Assembly (NCBI GenBank): GCA_013399115.1
Contig: VXAA01001956.1
Span: forward strand, 1-64,000
From: Anseranas semipalmata
Lineage: Eukaryota > Chordata > Aves > Anseriformes > Anseranatidae
Reading direction: 5' to 3'
Length of the DNA stretch: 64,000 nucleotides
The position numbers were made by a program, and so were the translations under genes. Each line of letters opens with the position of its first letter. The stretch's first letter is position 1. Under the pieces are notes generated by a model. The model made no database searches, was not told the origin of the DNA, and saw nothing but the letters and a program-made list of their open reading frames with translations. Shown here one piece after another: positions 1 through 11,300 of this stretch.

Positions 1-1437
1 TTAGAGAGAGCCAATTTATAACATTTTCTAGGTCGAAATACAGGTGACATACAGAGGTGCTTTAATCTTAAAGTTACGTTTTCTTTCAGTAAAGTACAAG
101 CATTATTACGCATCTCCTTGATAAAGGTATTGTATAGTTTGACACCTGTAAACTATTTAGTGTTCTCAAATGAAAGGCATTGGAAAAAATTTGATAGTTC
201 CCTTTATCTCTCTCCTCTCCTCCCTGCCACCCCCAATAGGACTGTTCCTGATTTGCTTGTTTCATTTCTCATTATGTTCCAGAAATCATTGCTGCTCATC
301 TAATTGATATGAAATAGGGTAAGGGCACATTGTGCCATGACTTGCAGCAACAGTTTAGTCCCTGTATGCGTTTATACTCTATGCAAAATCAGTGATTAGA
401 CCTCACTCTCTACCTCCTACTCTTTGTGCTGTGAATTATGCTTCAACCTGCCAAGCAGTGCAGTAGCTATTTCAAGCCAAAAGGATATGCATTTGTTGCA
501 TATTCTCTCACCTACCCCCAACAGCCCTGTGTCATCAGAACCCCTCATCCTGTGTCCTGTCATGAACAGGTGAGAGTGTGTGTTTGGGGAGGACTCGGGG
601 TTTAGGTTCTGTTACCAGCAATGAGTCATCCACTTCTCGTCCAAACTTCTAATGTGTTTATTTTCCTAAAACAGGTTTCTTCCAATTCAAAACCTTCTTG
701 AGCTTCTCCACAGGGCACAGCCGGGGCCAGAGACATGGAATTTTGGTCCCATGTGGTGGATGCTTTGCTGCTGAGCAATGGAGGTTGCTGGCTCTTATGA
801 AAGAGGAGGGCTTTCAACTAGTAGACTGGTCCTTCATCTCACTCTTTATTTCCTGCCTTTGCATGAGAAATTATTTCTCATTATGGATGATAAGACTGAT
901 TCATAAGCCCGATGGGATCTAGCAAAGGCAGTACTTTTGCCATATTGAACATCTGAATTAAAAGAGATTTTTGATTTCAGAGTTAGTTAAATATTTTCTT
1001 CATATATATCTAGCATCAGGATGCTTTATTAGGTTAGTTTATGTTAGTAGCACATTGGGAAAAGATGTTTTCCTCCTATTTTAAGTAATGTGTATATGAC
1101 TTGATTTCATAGGTTCAGGTTTTTTGCTTCTGAGTTCGGAGGTGTTGCATTAAGCATTGGGAGAGTCAGGTCCAGATCTCAACTTCAAAAATGCAAAAGA
1201 TGTATAAGGCATATGGAAATACAAGTACTAAGAACATATATTTTGAAAGGAATCCATTGTCACAAAGAGAATAATTTTTTTTACAGCTGTTTGTTAAAGT
1301 AGGATACTAATTCTTAAGTCTCATGTACGTTTAAACAGAATATCAAGTATTTCTTCAGTCTTGTGAGTACTTCCTCTGTGAGTATGTCCTCATGAATTTC
1401 CCTCTGAACTGCTATATGTTGATTAATTTTACTGCAG
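1..1437. other. Intron of the ARSH-like gene; no exon seen
   Basis: AT-rich sequence without a sulfatase exon. The preceding SDHGG exon, expected from the paralogue, is not present, so it must lie upstream of the window or be lost. No repeat family was recognised. Confidence 0.5.
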
Positions 1438-1663
1438 GTGGAAAAGGCATGGCAGGTTGGGAAGGAGGGATCCATGTGCCAGGTGGCCAGTATTATATAT
1501 AATATAATCCCTGTATATATATATATATATATATATACAGGGATCCAGTATTCAGGTGGCCAGGTGTGTTACCTGCAAGCACAGTTATTGATGAACCTAA
1601 GAGTCTGATAGATATTTATCCCACAGTTGTTCATCTGGCAGGAGGAATATTGCCACAGGACAG
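1438..1663 (+). CDS. ARSH: ARSH-like exon ([11 protein letters not shown] segment) with insertion
   Basis: The acceptor is ACTGCAG before 1438 and the donor GTGTGG after 1663. The paralogous exon at 20019-20181 is 163 bp and this one is 226 bp, exactly 63 bp more. Before the insert it reads [16 protein letters not shown], and after it [16 protein letters not shown] and then [15 protein letters not shown], all in one frame. The inserted codons include a TAA at 1500-1502. Confidence 0.8.
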
Positions 1664-3368
1664 GTGTGGAGATGTTTTCAGCAGGAGAAATTGATAGGAG
1701 AGCTAACTGCTAAATAATTAGTGCTGGTTTTTTTGTTTGTTTGTTTGTTTGTTTGTTTCTGTTTGTTTTTTTTTTTGTTGTTGTTGTTGTTTTGATCAAC
1801 CCACAAATATTCCCTAGTCTCAAGCCTAGTCTAAGTTTTTAAACTAGAGAGCAAATCCCCCCAGATATGCCCACAGGTATGCCTGTGGCCAGAGGATTTG
1901 CTCCTGCCAAAGACCAGGTGCTAGTTTCAAAACCTGATTCAGCATCACTCTGGAAAGAATTGGTGGCTGAGGTTGTTTTGGTACTAACTGACCTGAGTTA
2001 TGGACACTTAGATTCCACTTTATATTCATTCTAATGTCACTAAACTCATCCTTGTCCAACAGATATCTATAAGGTCCTTTGAAATTTGCTATATGTAAAC
2101 AATTATGAGATCAGTATTGATTTTCTGAATAAAAGATATTTTCACAGTAGACCAAACTCTAAATATTGTTTAAATATTGCTAAATGGAATGAGTCAACCC
2201 AGCTATTTTAAAAATAACTAACTAACTAACTAAATAAATAAAAATCTAGGGATTTAAAATATTGGCGTGGCAATCTGCTGGCTGCTCTAAATCTATGAAC
2301 AAATTATTCTGTATGCTGTCTCTAGCACTGGTACAGCCAATGCAAAACAGTGATAAGTATACAGGTCACTCTGTCAGGTTTGTCCCCACCTCAGTACACT
2401 TCTCCCCATTACATTAGGGTGATCAATGGACAAAACTTGATGCCTTTACTGCAAGGAAGAGCTCAAAGGTCAGAGCATGAGTTCCTGTTTCACCGTGGTG
2501 GGTCCTACTTGCATGCAGTGCAGTGGCACCAAAAGGATGGTAAGTGTAAATGTTTGTTCCATGTCAACTGCAGAATATGAGGTTTCTCCTCTTGATGGCT
2601 ATCTTGCAAATTGACAGATTCCTTGCATGGTGGGTGTTTATCTGTACTGATATCTGAGATTCTTGAAATTCTTATGCATGATATACCAGTAATTCTGGCT
2701 GGAGGTGTCTTACAGCAAAGAAATATTTGTGAGCAATAAAGGAAATGCGTTCTAAGTGGGATGCTAATAGAGGCTGTCTGCTGCTACACTGGAAGATTGA
2801 TGTTGTTTTCTTCATATGTCTAGTGTTTTCCGTCTTCAAAGTCAGTACTCAGTGCAGAGAATCTGATTTGTGGTGATGGGAGAGCCAGCGTGTGTAAGAA
2901 GAGGTCTCCTTAGTAAATAGGTAAACTCCTATTGTTTGAAGACACTTTCCATTTTCCTCTGATGTCTTGTAGTTGTGCCATAGGATTTCTTTCCTGACAG
3001 GAGGAGCCATCTGGAAGGCTCATTATGTCATCCGAGTCTTTCATCCACTCGGGGCTGGAGCTTGTTACGACAGAGGATTTTGCCCATGTTTTGGGGAAGG
3101 TGTGACCCATCATGACCCTCCGCTGCTGTTTGACCTCTTGCGAGACCCTTCTGAAGCCAAACCTCTGTCAGCTGACACCGAGCCCCTCTTTGACACTGTG
3201 ATAGAGCAGATTGGGAGAGCCATTGAGGAGCACCGCAGGACACTGACTCCAGTCCCGGAGCAGCTCTCCTTGTACAACATCATCTGGAAGCCGTGGCTGC
3301 AGCCGTGCTGTGGGACGTTCCCATTCTGCTGGTGTGATAAGGAAGGTGACAGCACACAAAGTTTGTGA
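1438..3368 (+). CDS. ARSH: ARSH-like arylsulfatase, last three exons (5' part outside window; possibly pseudogenised)
   Basis: Three exons (1438-1663, 2418-2539, 3001-3368) with canonical splice sites and compatible phases encode the C-terminal third of an STS/ARSD/ARSH-type sulfatase: the GGKG lysine segment, the [15 protein letters not shown] stretch, and a cysteine-rich tail ending [20 protein letters not shown] before a TGA at 3366-3368. Each exon is a paralogue of an exon of the downstream sulfatase with the same boundaries. Wording such as [12 protein letters not shown] and DIYP..GGIL.QDR is closer to what I know of human ARSH than of ARSD. Oddities: a 63-bp palindromic insert with an in-frame TAA in the first exon, and HRGG (2491-2502) where the neighbour and the family have HYCG, so a conserved cysteine is lost. 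The catalytic CTPSR exon would lie left of the window. Either a decaying tandem copy or a working gene in which the insert is spliced out. Confidence 0.75.
1485..1547. repeat. 63-bp insert with 38-bp perfect palindrome and (TA)n core
   Basis: Removing 1485-1547 restores the family sequence P-G-V-F-R-W-P. The insert holds a perfect inverted repeat, 1507-1544: ATCCCTGTA, a TA run, then TACAGGGAT. It is bounded by the 8-bp direct repeat CCAGTATT (1487-1494 and 1545-1552), and an 11-bp direct repeat CAGGTGGCCAG lies at 1480-1490 and 1553-1563. No transposase is present. It may be a tiny element, a replication template-switch product, or an assembly error in a hairpin. Confidence 0.85.
1664..2417. 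other. Intron with (TTTG)n microsatellite
   Basis: A GTTT/TTTG run at about 1729-1760 is followed by T and TTG tracts to about 1790. No exon or recognised element otherwise. Confidence 0.6.
2418..2539 (+). CDS. ARSH: ARSH-like exon ([15 protein letters not shown] segment)
   Basis: The exon lies between an AG at 2416-2417 and the donor GTAAGT at 2540. At 122 bp it is the same length as the paralogous exon 21125-21246. It ends in AVQWHQKD. The expected HYCG is HRGG here. Confidence 0.8.
3001..3368 (+). CDS. ARSH: ARSH-like terminal exon
   Basis: The acceptor CCTGACAG ends at 3000. The frame is open to a TGA at 3366-3368 and encodes [47 protein letters not shown] and [17 protein letters not shown]. 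This is the cysteine-rich C-terminal subdomain of the STS/ARSD family. It aligns throughout with the ARSD terminal exon at 27624-27994. Confidence 0.88.
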
Positions 3369-6300
3369 GATGTATGTCTGCTAACATGTCCTGTGGCACT
3401 AAGTCCTCTACTGACCAACCTTTCAGAAAATAATCATGTCTTTTCTCTGTCTGGCAAGCAAAGTGGATGAAAAGAAATGTTGAGTAGAGACTTTCCCCTT
3501 TGCTCTTCACAAGTAGCCAAAAGTCTAAGGAAATCCTGTCTGTTGTGATAAAGGTCTTGAATGGAGACTGTTTTTTTTTCTTTTTTTTTCTTTTTTTTTT
3601 TTTCAGATTTACATGTAAGAGACAAATGTAGAGGTATATGCCTAAACTCTGCCTAATTTGTGCCTGCTCAAGGAAGACGATTGGAGAACTCTGCAGACAG
3701 CCTAGTGTATAGGGCTGAGCAGGCAAACAGTAAGAAGTACTAGACTTACATAGAACTCTACATGTTTGCAATTGTGCCCCTGTGGTCTACAAATCATGGT
3801 CATGCTCTATCCAGCATAACAGTTTGAGTCATTATTGCTTCCTGTACTTTTCTATTATCTTTGCAAGAACATTGTTGAGACATTGAGCAATTGTGATTTA
3901 GTGAAGAATAGCTCTCAAGCTGTGAATAGCTTTTTGAACAGATCTGCAGCTTTAGTTGAGTAACAATAACACATACCAAAGATAGTATGAAGTACCAAAT
4001 GTTGAAGTCCAGTATAACTCTACAATAGTGACAAAAGCGAGAAAAGCATTTTGCTCTACAGAAAGAGGTCCTGGTGCATACTAATTTGGCAAACAGCAGT
4101 TTTATTGAATAAAGGATGCCAATTAAAAATGTTTTGGATAAATAGCTTGCACTGTTTCAAAGTCAGTTAGCAAAACATGGTTCATTTGGGGGTCATATTG
4201 GAATTAGTTTTCAAAAATATTTGGCAGCAGTATACTCATGTTTACAAACTGCAACTCCTAGAAAGGGATCATGCCAATACTAGTTAAAATGAACAAACAA
4301 GCAAAAAAACTGGTGGTGTGATCCTAGCCAGACTTTTTAAGGAGGCATGTGATTTTCTTTGCACTGAAATTTGCAGTGAAATTACAGATTTTAGTGCTTT
4401 AAACTGTATTATTGACTGTTCTTTGCAGGATGTAGATGAAGTCAGAGTTTATCATAGGCATGCTGCTAAAACTCTGTAGAGAAATTGGAGTTTGAAGTGA
4501 GTAAATAGAAAGTGAATGTGTGTAGGGTTTTTTGGTTTTTTTTTTTTTTCTTTTTTTTTTTCCCCTATGACTGCCCCTGCAAACATTTTACTTGCTCAGA
4601 CAGTTTAGGTGCTTAACAGTTTTCTTACCATCTCTTAGTGTTTTTTCATAAGCATTACACAGAAATAATTTTACAAACTTCTGTTTGTGTCATATCATTA
4701 TTTATCTTCTTCACTACTGTAAGTTCTCTCAGTAAACTTGTCAGAGTTATAAGGGAATATATGAATGTCAGTGTCTCCTCTTAGTACTGAGACGTGTGAG
4801 AAAAAAGCAGATAAAATGGCAGTATAAAGCACGCAATGACTCAAAAGTTTTTTCTGGCAGATAATTCACCGTATGCAGTGGTGAGGAAACAACAGCTTCC
4901 TGTGCTTTGGTGCAGTGAAAAGAGGGTTAGCTGAAAAGGAGGAAATACTGCAGGGCTCAAAATGCAAGGAAACACAATCTCCTTTCTGCTTCATTGTTAT
5001 AAACCTTTTTTTTTTTTTTTTTTTTTTTTCCTAAGAAAAGATCTTGGTTTAAAGCTTAGTTCTGTTGAAGACAATAAGTTATCACAGCTGTTACCTTTGC
5101 ACTGGGTCACTGACAAAGTGGTGAGTAACAGGATGTAAGGGCTGTACGAGCAGAATGCCCCCTCCACTTCCAGACATAGTTTTGTTAGCAGGGAAAAATT
5201 CAAAGCTTTTTTTTTTCCTTTTTTCTTTCTTTTTTTTTTTTTTTTAATACAGGCAAGCAGCATCATGGGCACATCTTCAGTAGAGATCACACGGTCAGAA
5301 CAATGGAAACAGTCTAGAAAAGCTGACAGAAAAATTTAGTCATCATTTGGACCAAAGACAGATGTAACTTAATACTTAGATTATTGGCAACTTTTAAAGA
5401 TCCACCTTTCCCAAAGCATGACGTAATTTTCAAGATAGACAATTTTTCAAGAAAAATCTTTGCACTAGAAACATCACAAGCTGTTAAATAATTGTACCAA
5501 AGAAGTATTATTATCAAATAGCTTTTAGTAATAGAAGCCAAATTTGACAACTTGTGTCTTACGAAGGTAACCAAATATACTCATGTGTGCAAGGAGGTCA
5601 ACATACAAAAATCTGCCTCCAGCCGTGGTTATCCCTGCCAATGTATTACAAAAACCTGCTAGTTCAAGCTGCTTCATCATTCTGCCTTTCTGACTTCTGC
5701 TGACTTCTCTCAAGTACGGTGTTAAATTCAGCACTCAGTGTTCAAGGGACTGGGAGGACTGAAATGTCAACAAACGAATAGACAAGAGTTTCTCTCATTG
5801 CTCAAGACCTTTTGAAGGGTAAAGTGTATTACAGCAGAACTGTAATACTTCCCAAAGCAGTGTATGTGTGGAAGGGGGAATACTAAACCTTCAGTTGCTG
5901 GGAAAGAGTGCAATTAATATCTTCAGGTATGTTTAATATCATGGAAGGTTTAGCTTTCCTGAAAATGCAACGAAGAAGAAAAGACAAAATGAAAGAAGAA
6001 AAGGGGGAGGACAAGCTAGTCCTGTTATCCTGCCTGGAAAGCCAGAAAGCAGGGTGGGAGGAAACAAAACCACAGGCTCTGAGTTTGGTTTTGCAATTAT
6101 TTGTAGCATCTCTTTGGAGACATTGGAATAGAGCAGTGCTGGGCTTTACACAAATCTGCACAGAATTAACTGGATGGGGAGTATAGAAAAGGCAGTGGCC
6201 ATGTTGTGCCAATGTTTCAAGAATAAAGGCTTTGTGCTCTGCCTGGAATTCATGCGAAACCTCAGCGGCGGGTCCCGCTCGCTCGCTGCTCCTGGCAGGC

Positions 6301-8292
6301 ATCCCAGCAGTTCCTGTGTCCAAGACTGGGGGAAGGGAGATTAAGAGCAAAAGCAGTAAATCCAGTCCCACTTCCTCCCACGCACATCTTTGAGGATCAG
6401 GACTGCTCAGCAAACCAAGGAGCAAGAAGAATTTCAGAGCAAGAAGAATAAGTTGTTTTCCATGTTGTTAAAAGGGGCTGGCCCTTTTTATTAGACTTGA
6501 TGTCCATTTATTGTGGCTTACTGGTTTACAGAGGAAATTGCTATCTGCTGTGTTCTTGGATCTCTGTAAGTTACTGTGCTGATTTCTAGAGGCAAGTATT
6601 TTTTAACATATATGGGTTAGATTTTTTTTTGTTGTTTAACAGCTAAGGAAACTTGGCAAGCCCTAGGCCCCAGTACAGCATTCATCATGCTCCCAGCAAT
6701 GTCAGTGAGAGCTCTGCTTTTAGAAGAAATCAGCCCCTAACAGAAAAAGGTGAATATGTATATTTAAATTGATTTTTTTTAACAAGTTTGGTATTTCTTC
6801 TAGTCCTTCAGTAAGGGTAGTGTTCCTAAAATGGCTTGCATTAAATCGGGGAGTACTAATTTTAGTCATGCGACAGCCAACAGTATTAAGACCCAAATGT
6901 CCTTTATTATTACCACTGAAACTCCTCAATTTGAAATTCTCAGTTTTCCTTAGAAGCTCTACAAAGTCTCCAGCTAAACACCAATGTAACTGCTGTCACC
7001 AGCTGGCTGTGCCACATGAACCTGTGGGGACGCAGTGGAAGGCAACAGAGCAGCAGCTTGGAAAGCTCACCAACACCCACAGGAGATGAAGAAGTGCGGC
7101 AAAGTAAGGATTTCTCATGGACTGGATATTTCATAGTTTGATCTCTTTTCACAGTGAAGAAACAAACAACATCTTTAATTCACTTCAGTGTGCAGCATGA
7201 AGATGAGGTACACCAGTCCCGGTGCAACCATTTTATCCCCTGCACCTGCATGTCTGTTTGAATGGTTCCAGTGCAACACCTTCTGCAGATCTCTTAGTCT
7301 GAGTCTATTCACAAGCAAAAAGAGTGCGTTCCCCAAGCCATCCTTTGTCCAAAGCAACTAGTTGTACTCAGCAAGCATAGGAAATTGCTTCCACTCATGA
7401 AATGTTCCTTGCCAGGCAAAAATAAATATTTAGAAACTGAAAGGCTATTTTTAGACTTAAAGTCCAGGTTGAGTTCACAGAGTTGGCAGGTAGAAAAACT
7501 GGCCTGTTAAACTTACAAATGGCATTAAGCTTCGAAGTTCTTTATCATAATGATATTTATGCTTCTGGACAGTTTTTAGTAACATTCAGATAGAAGCACC
7601 TCCCTGAATATACTAGATGGCATCCAAACCTAAGAATATTACAGTCACTCCCCTAAGAATTACGCTGTAGTTATTAGTTTCCAGGCTGGCTTTTCTTTGA
7701 GGCATGTTTTGTAGTTTCTAAGCTCACAGTAAGGATTAATTTCTTTTCCTGGACCTTAAAGAAAGTTTGATGTTGCGTAAAGAGTGAAGTATCAGTTTTA
7801 CTTATCACTTCCTCCTGTTCGCCACTTACTGGAAACATTCCTTTCAGTGAACACCAACAGTTTTGTGCTTGTATTTAGTAACTGGCATCTTTAACACTTG
7901 CTTAAAGCTGTGGGCATTTAGCCTTCTGGCCAAACGTGAGTCCCACTGAAGTTAATGGCAGCATCTTGTAAAACTGCATGCTGTGCTATCTGACCTTACG
8001 TGTCCTCAGAAGTGCTCTCTCCTACCTTGCAGTGTCAGTTCAAAAGGGCTCTGCAAACACGTGTTCAGGACTTTGGAGGCTGCGTGTTCAAGCCCCAGTA
8101 GTTCAGTCCACCTCTGTTGTAGTCAGCCACAGGCAGTGGCAATATGATTGTGGTAGTGCAAGGTAGTTAATGACTGACTTCACAGACAAGATCACCAGAG
8201 GTCCTGGGCTCTGATTTCTTTTTCTTTTTTTTTTTTTTTTTTAACCGGAATTAAATAATAAACTATGCATCTGTTTCATACAAGGTGAAGCC
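3369..8292. other. Intergenic region between the two sulfatase genes
   Basis: No conserved coding frame was seen. It contains T-rich tracts (3571-3603, 4530-4561, 5007-5029, 5211-5246, 8219-8243) and a small CpG-bearing patch near 6265-6300. The open frames here are T/A-tract or chance frames. The 5' untranslated exon and promoter of the ARSD-like gene should lie here, but I could not place them. Confidence 0.45.
4108..4113 (+). terminator. Candidate poly(A) signal AATAAA for the ARSH-like gene
   Basis: This AATAAA lies about 740 nt after the ARSH-like stop codon, with no competing feature between. Position is the only support, and the cleavage site is not determinable here. Confidence 0.3.
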
Positions 8293-8327
8293 ATGAAGCT
8301 TACCAGGGAAGAAAGTGGTAAGAAAAG
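8293..8327 (+). CDS. ARSD: ARSD-like first coding exon (start codon and n-region of the signal peptide)
   Basis: The second exon starts mid-codon, has no in-frame ATG and meets a stop upstream, so the start must be in an earlier exon. The ATG at 8293 sits in GAAGCCATGA, a fair Kozak context. Its frame [12 protein letters not shown] runs to an AG|GTATTC donor at 8328 and leaves two bases, exactly what the next exon needs. The joined product has a basic N-terminus followed by [12 protein letters not shown], a normal signal-peptide layout. This is inferred from phase and sense; the donor is weaker than GTAAGA ten bases upstream. Confidence 0.6.
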
Positions 8328-11300
8328 GTATTCACTGAGGGGTTTTCCTTTATTTTTAAGTGTTATGTATAAGAAAATGTAAACAGATCTCTGATTTTTT
8401 TAAAATTGTTGAGAATCTGAGAGCAGTGAATATAGATTTAGAACTAATGGTCTTTCAAGGCCTTTCTGCCTATTTTTATAGGATACAGAGATTTAGTGGC
8501 ATATGTAGTATATAGTTTATTACATTTAATATACATTTATCACATTGCAGTATCTATTAACGAACTAGCCGTCAGTCAGAACTAGCACGTTTTATGCTAC
8601 AACACATTTAGCAATACCATCTAGAGGGTGATTGGGCACTGGGACAGGCTCCCCAGGGCAGTGGTCACAGCACCGAGCCTGCTGGGGTTCAAGAAGCATT
8701 TGGACAATGCTTTCAGACATGGTCTGATTTTTGGGTGGTCCTGTGTGAGCCAGGAGTTGAACTCAATGATCCTTGTGGGTCCCTTCCAGCTCGGGATATT
8801 CTGGGATTCTATTTTACTTCAGGTGTAAGCTTGAACTTGTGTAAGCTGCCTCTTGCAATCACATTGAGCAACTAAGACACGTCCTAAGATAGTCTTCTAG
8901 GAAGATGCCCAAGGTTAAGCCCATTGCTGTGATTTTGCACATGGTTGCATGGTTGAATATAGATGCTGTTTGTAGCACTGTGCCCAGTGGATGCAATAGT
9001 CAAGCCATTGCCATTGTAACCAGTTGCATGATGTGGAAATGTCTGATGAGATCAGTGTAAATTTCAAGAAAGAAATGTATATACAAGATTCCTGTGCAAA
9101 TAGGGGAAAAAAAATACTGGTTTCAGAAAACTCGTTTTGTAAATATTCAGGAGCTCCATCTGCTGGCAGTATTTGGTAGCTCTTTGCATCTAAACAGTCT
9201 TCATAATACTTTAAGGATAATAATTTAAAGTACATTCTAAAGCTTGCAAACATTTTTCTAATATTACCTTTTACTTTTAACTTCAGGAGCTGCCTAAGCA
9301 TTTGGCTCATTTTATGTTTGTTTCCAAGAACTTGTGTATCAAACCCTTCAAAACCCAATTTTTTACTGATACTGGCTGATGATCTTGGTATTGGAGATGT
9401 GGGTTGTTATGGCAATGATACTATAAGGTAAGAATGTATTCTACAAAATAAATTACCCCTTCTTGGTGAATTTCAGTGAAAACAAAAGTCACTGATGGCA
9501 GTACAAGAAAACTCCTTATTAATGGATTAGTTTGTCTAGATACACTTCTTTTCAAAGCATGTGTAAAATAAATGTTCTACAGTAATGTCTATTGGAGTAA
9601 TAATTCTACAAGCGTGCTTGAGTGACTTTCTTGGACTTCCAATTTGCAGCATGTATAGTCAGAATTTTGTAAATGTGCACATGCCCTATATTTTTCAGGC
9701 ATGTGTGTAATTTGTAAGTTTCCACAACTCATGGGATGGAATATTAAGGACTAAGATTAGGATATAATACCAGCTAACAACTCCAATAGGCTTGTTACAG
9801 AATGGCAGCTCAGTCTATGATGCAATCTATCTGTCCCTAGTGCAGTTTTCAGTCTGGATGTAGATTGACTGATTGATAGAATGATTGTGTATCCTGTGTC
9901 TATTCTAACCTATTATAGTCTTGCAAATTGTGCGTCCTGTAGCTATTAGTGGAATCTTTTTCATTATGCTTCGTGAGCTTTTGATATGGGATAGACCTGA
10001 AATACCTTTTCTTTTATATACTAATAAAAGCACATATCTATGGAAAATTCCTTTTTAAAGGAGTTGAAATGTCTTAAAAATATAGCCTTCCTGGTTGAGT
10101 TGTAGATAAACAGAGGAATTTGTAAATTTGGTGATGATGTCCTTGAAAAAACTAGGAGGAGCAGGAGACTGAGAAGTTGTGTATAATACATATTTTATCA
10201 GAGATGTGATTTTTCTCTTTAGGACCCCTAACATTGATAGCCTGGCAAAGGAAGGAGTGAGACTGAGTCAGCACATTGCTGCAGCTTCTGTCTGTACTCC
10301 AAGCAGAGCAGCCTTCCTGACTGGCAGATACCCCATCAGATCAGGTTGGGCCTCTTTCTAATGGTTGACTGCAGTTTGTCTAGCCATTATTGCTATTAAA
10401 AATCCCCTTAAATAAACCATTTTAAAGGCCAGTTAATCTAGGGATTTGGGCCCTCAGTGAGCTGGGCAAAAATCAAGATGAATAGATTTACTGATTGATT
10501 TGTATGGGAAAATCCCCACATACAGCACATCTAATGCAGTTAAATGACAACACAGAAATTGATGAAAATCAAAACAGCACAAAGCACTCAAAGGTAAAAA
10601 CATGAAGAAAAAATTGTGTAAACACTGTATGTTCGGTGGTATTAAGATTATATTAAACAAACCATAATATTTTGAATATCCTGACAAACATTTTCATAAT
10701 GAAATCTGTCAGAGTGTGGAATAGTTCTCAACAATAGTGTTTTAAAACAGATTTACTTCAGCCATTTAAAGTCAAGACAGAAAACTTGAGCCATGTTATC
10801 TCCCAGTAATCATGAGTGTAGCTCCTCTGATCTGATTCTGACTTGCCAAAGGAGATGGCTTTGTGGAGAAATGCAATCATGAGCTGTACATTTCAGAAGT
10901 ATGTAACTATGACTCTGTAAATCTTCTGTTCCATATAAACCTTCTCTTTTTTTTTTTTTTTAACATCATATTGTGATAGAACTTTGGTTTTAAGAGATTG
11001 CCTACTATCCAAATGTAGGTGTCTTTGTGCCATTTTAGACACTCCAGCATAGCTGAGGTATCTGCATTGGACGTGAGACTTGGAGGGGACATCCTTCTGG
11101 GGTTCAATCAGAATACCCTACAGAATACTTAATGTAAAATAAAAAAGTATTAGGCTTAGGCAACCAAATCTTATTCATTAAAAAGAACAATCTGAAAAGA
11201 CTGAAAATCTGAATGGCTTGTTTTAGTTTAAAGATTATTGTTCCTCTCCAGGCATGGCATCCAGTACACAACGGCGTGTTCTTTTTTGGAATGGGTGTTC

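Noticed and set aside
3110..3418. Minus-strand frames opposite the ARSH-like terminal exon
   Set aside because: They are shadows of the real + strand exon.
4997..5290. 97-codon minus-strand lysine-rich frame
   Set aside because: Built from poly(T) tracts read as poly-lysine; low complexity.
5883..6425. 180-codon minus-strand frame with a leucine-rich start
   Set aside because: No recognisable domain, no splice context and low-complexity composition; treated as chance.
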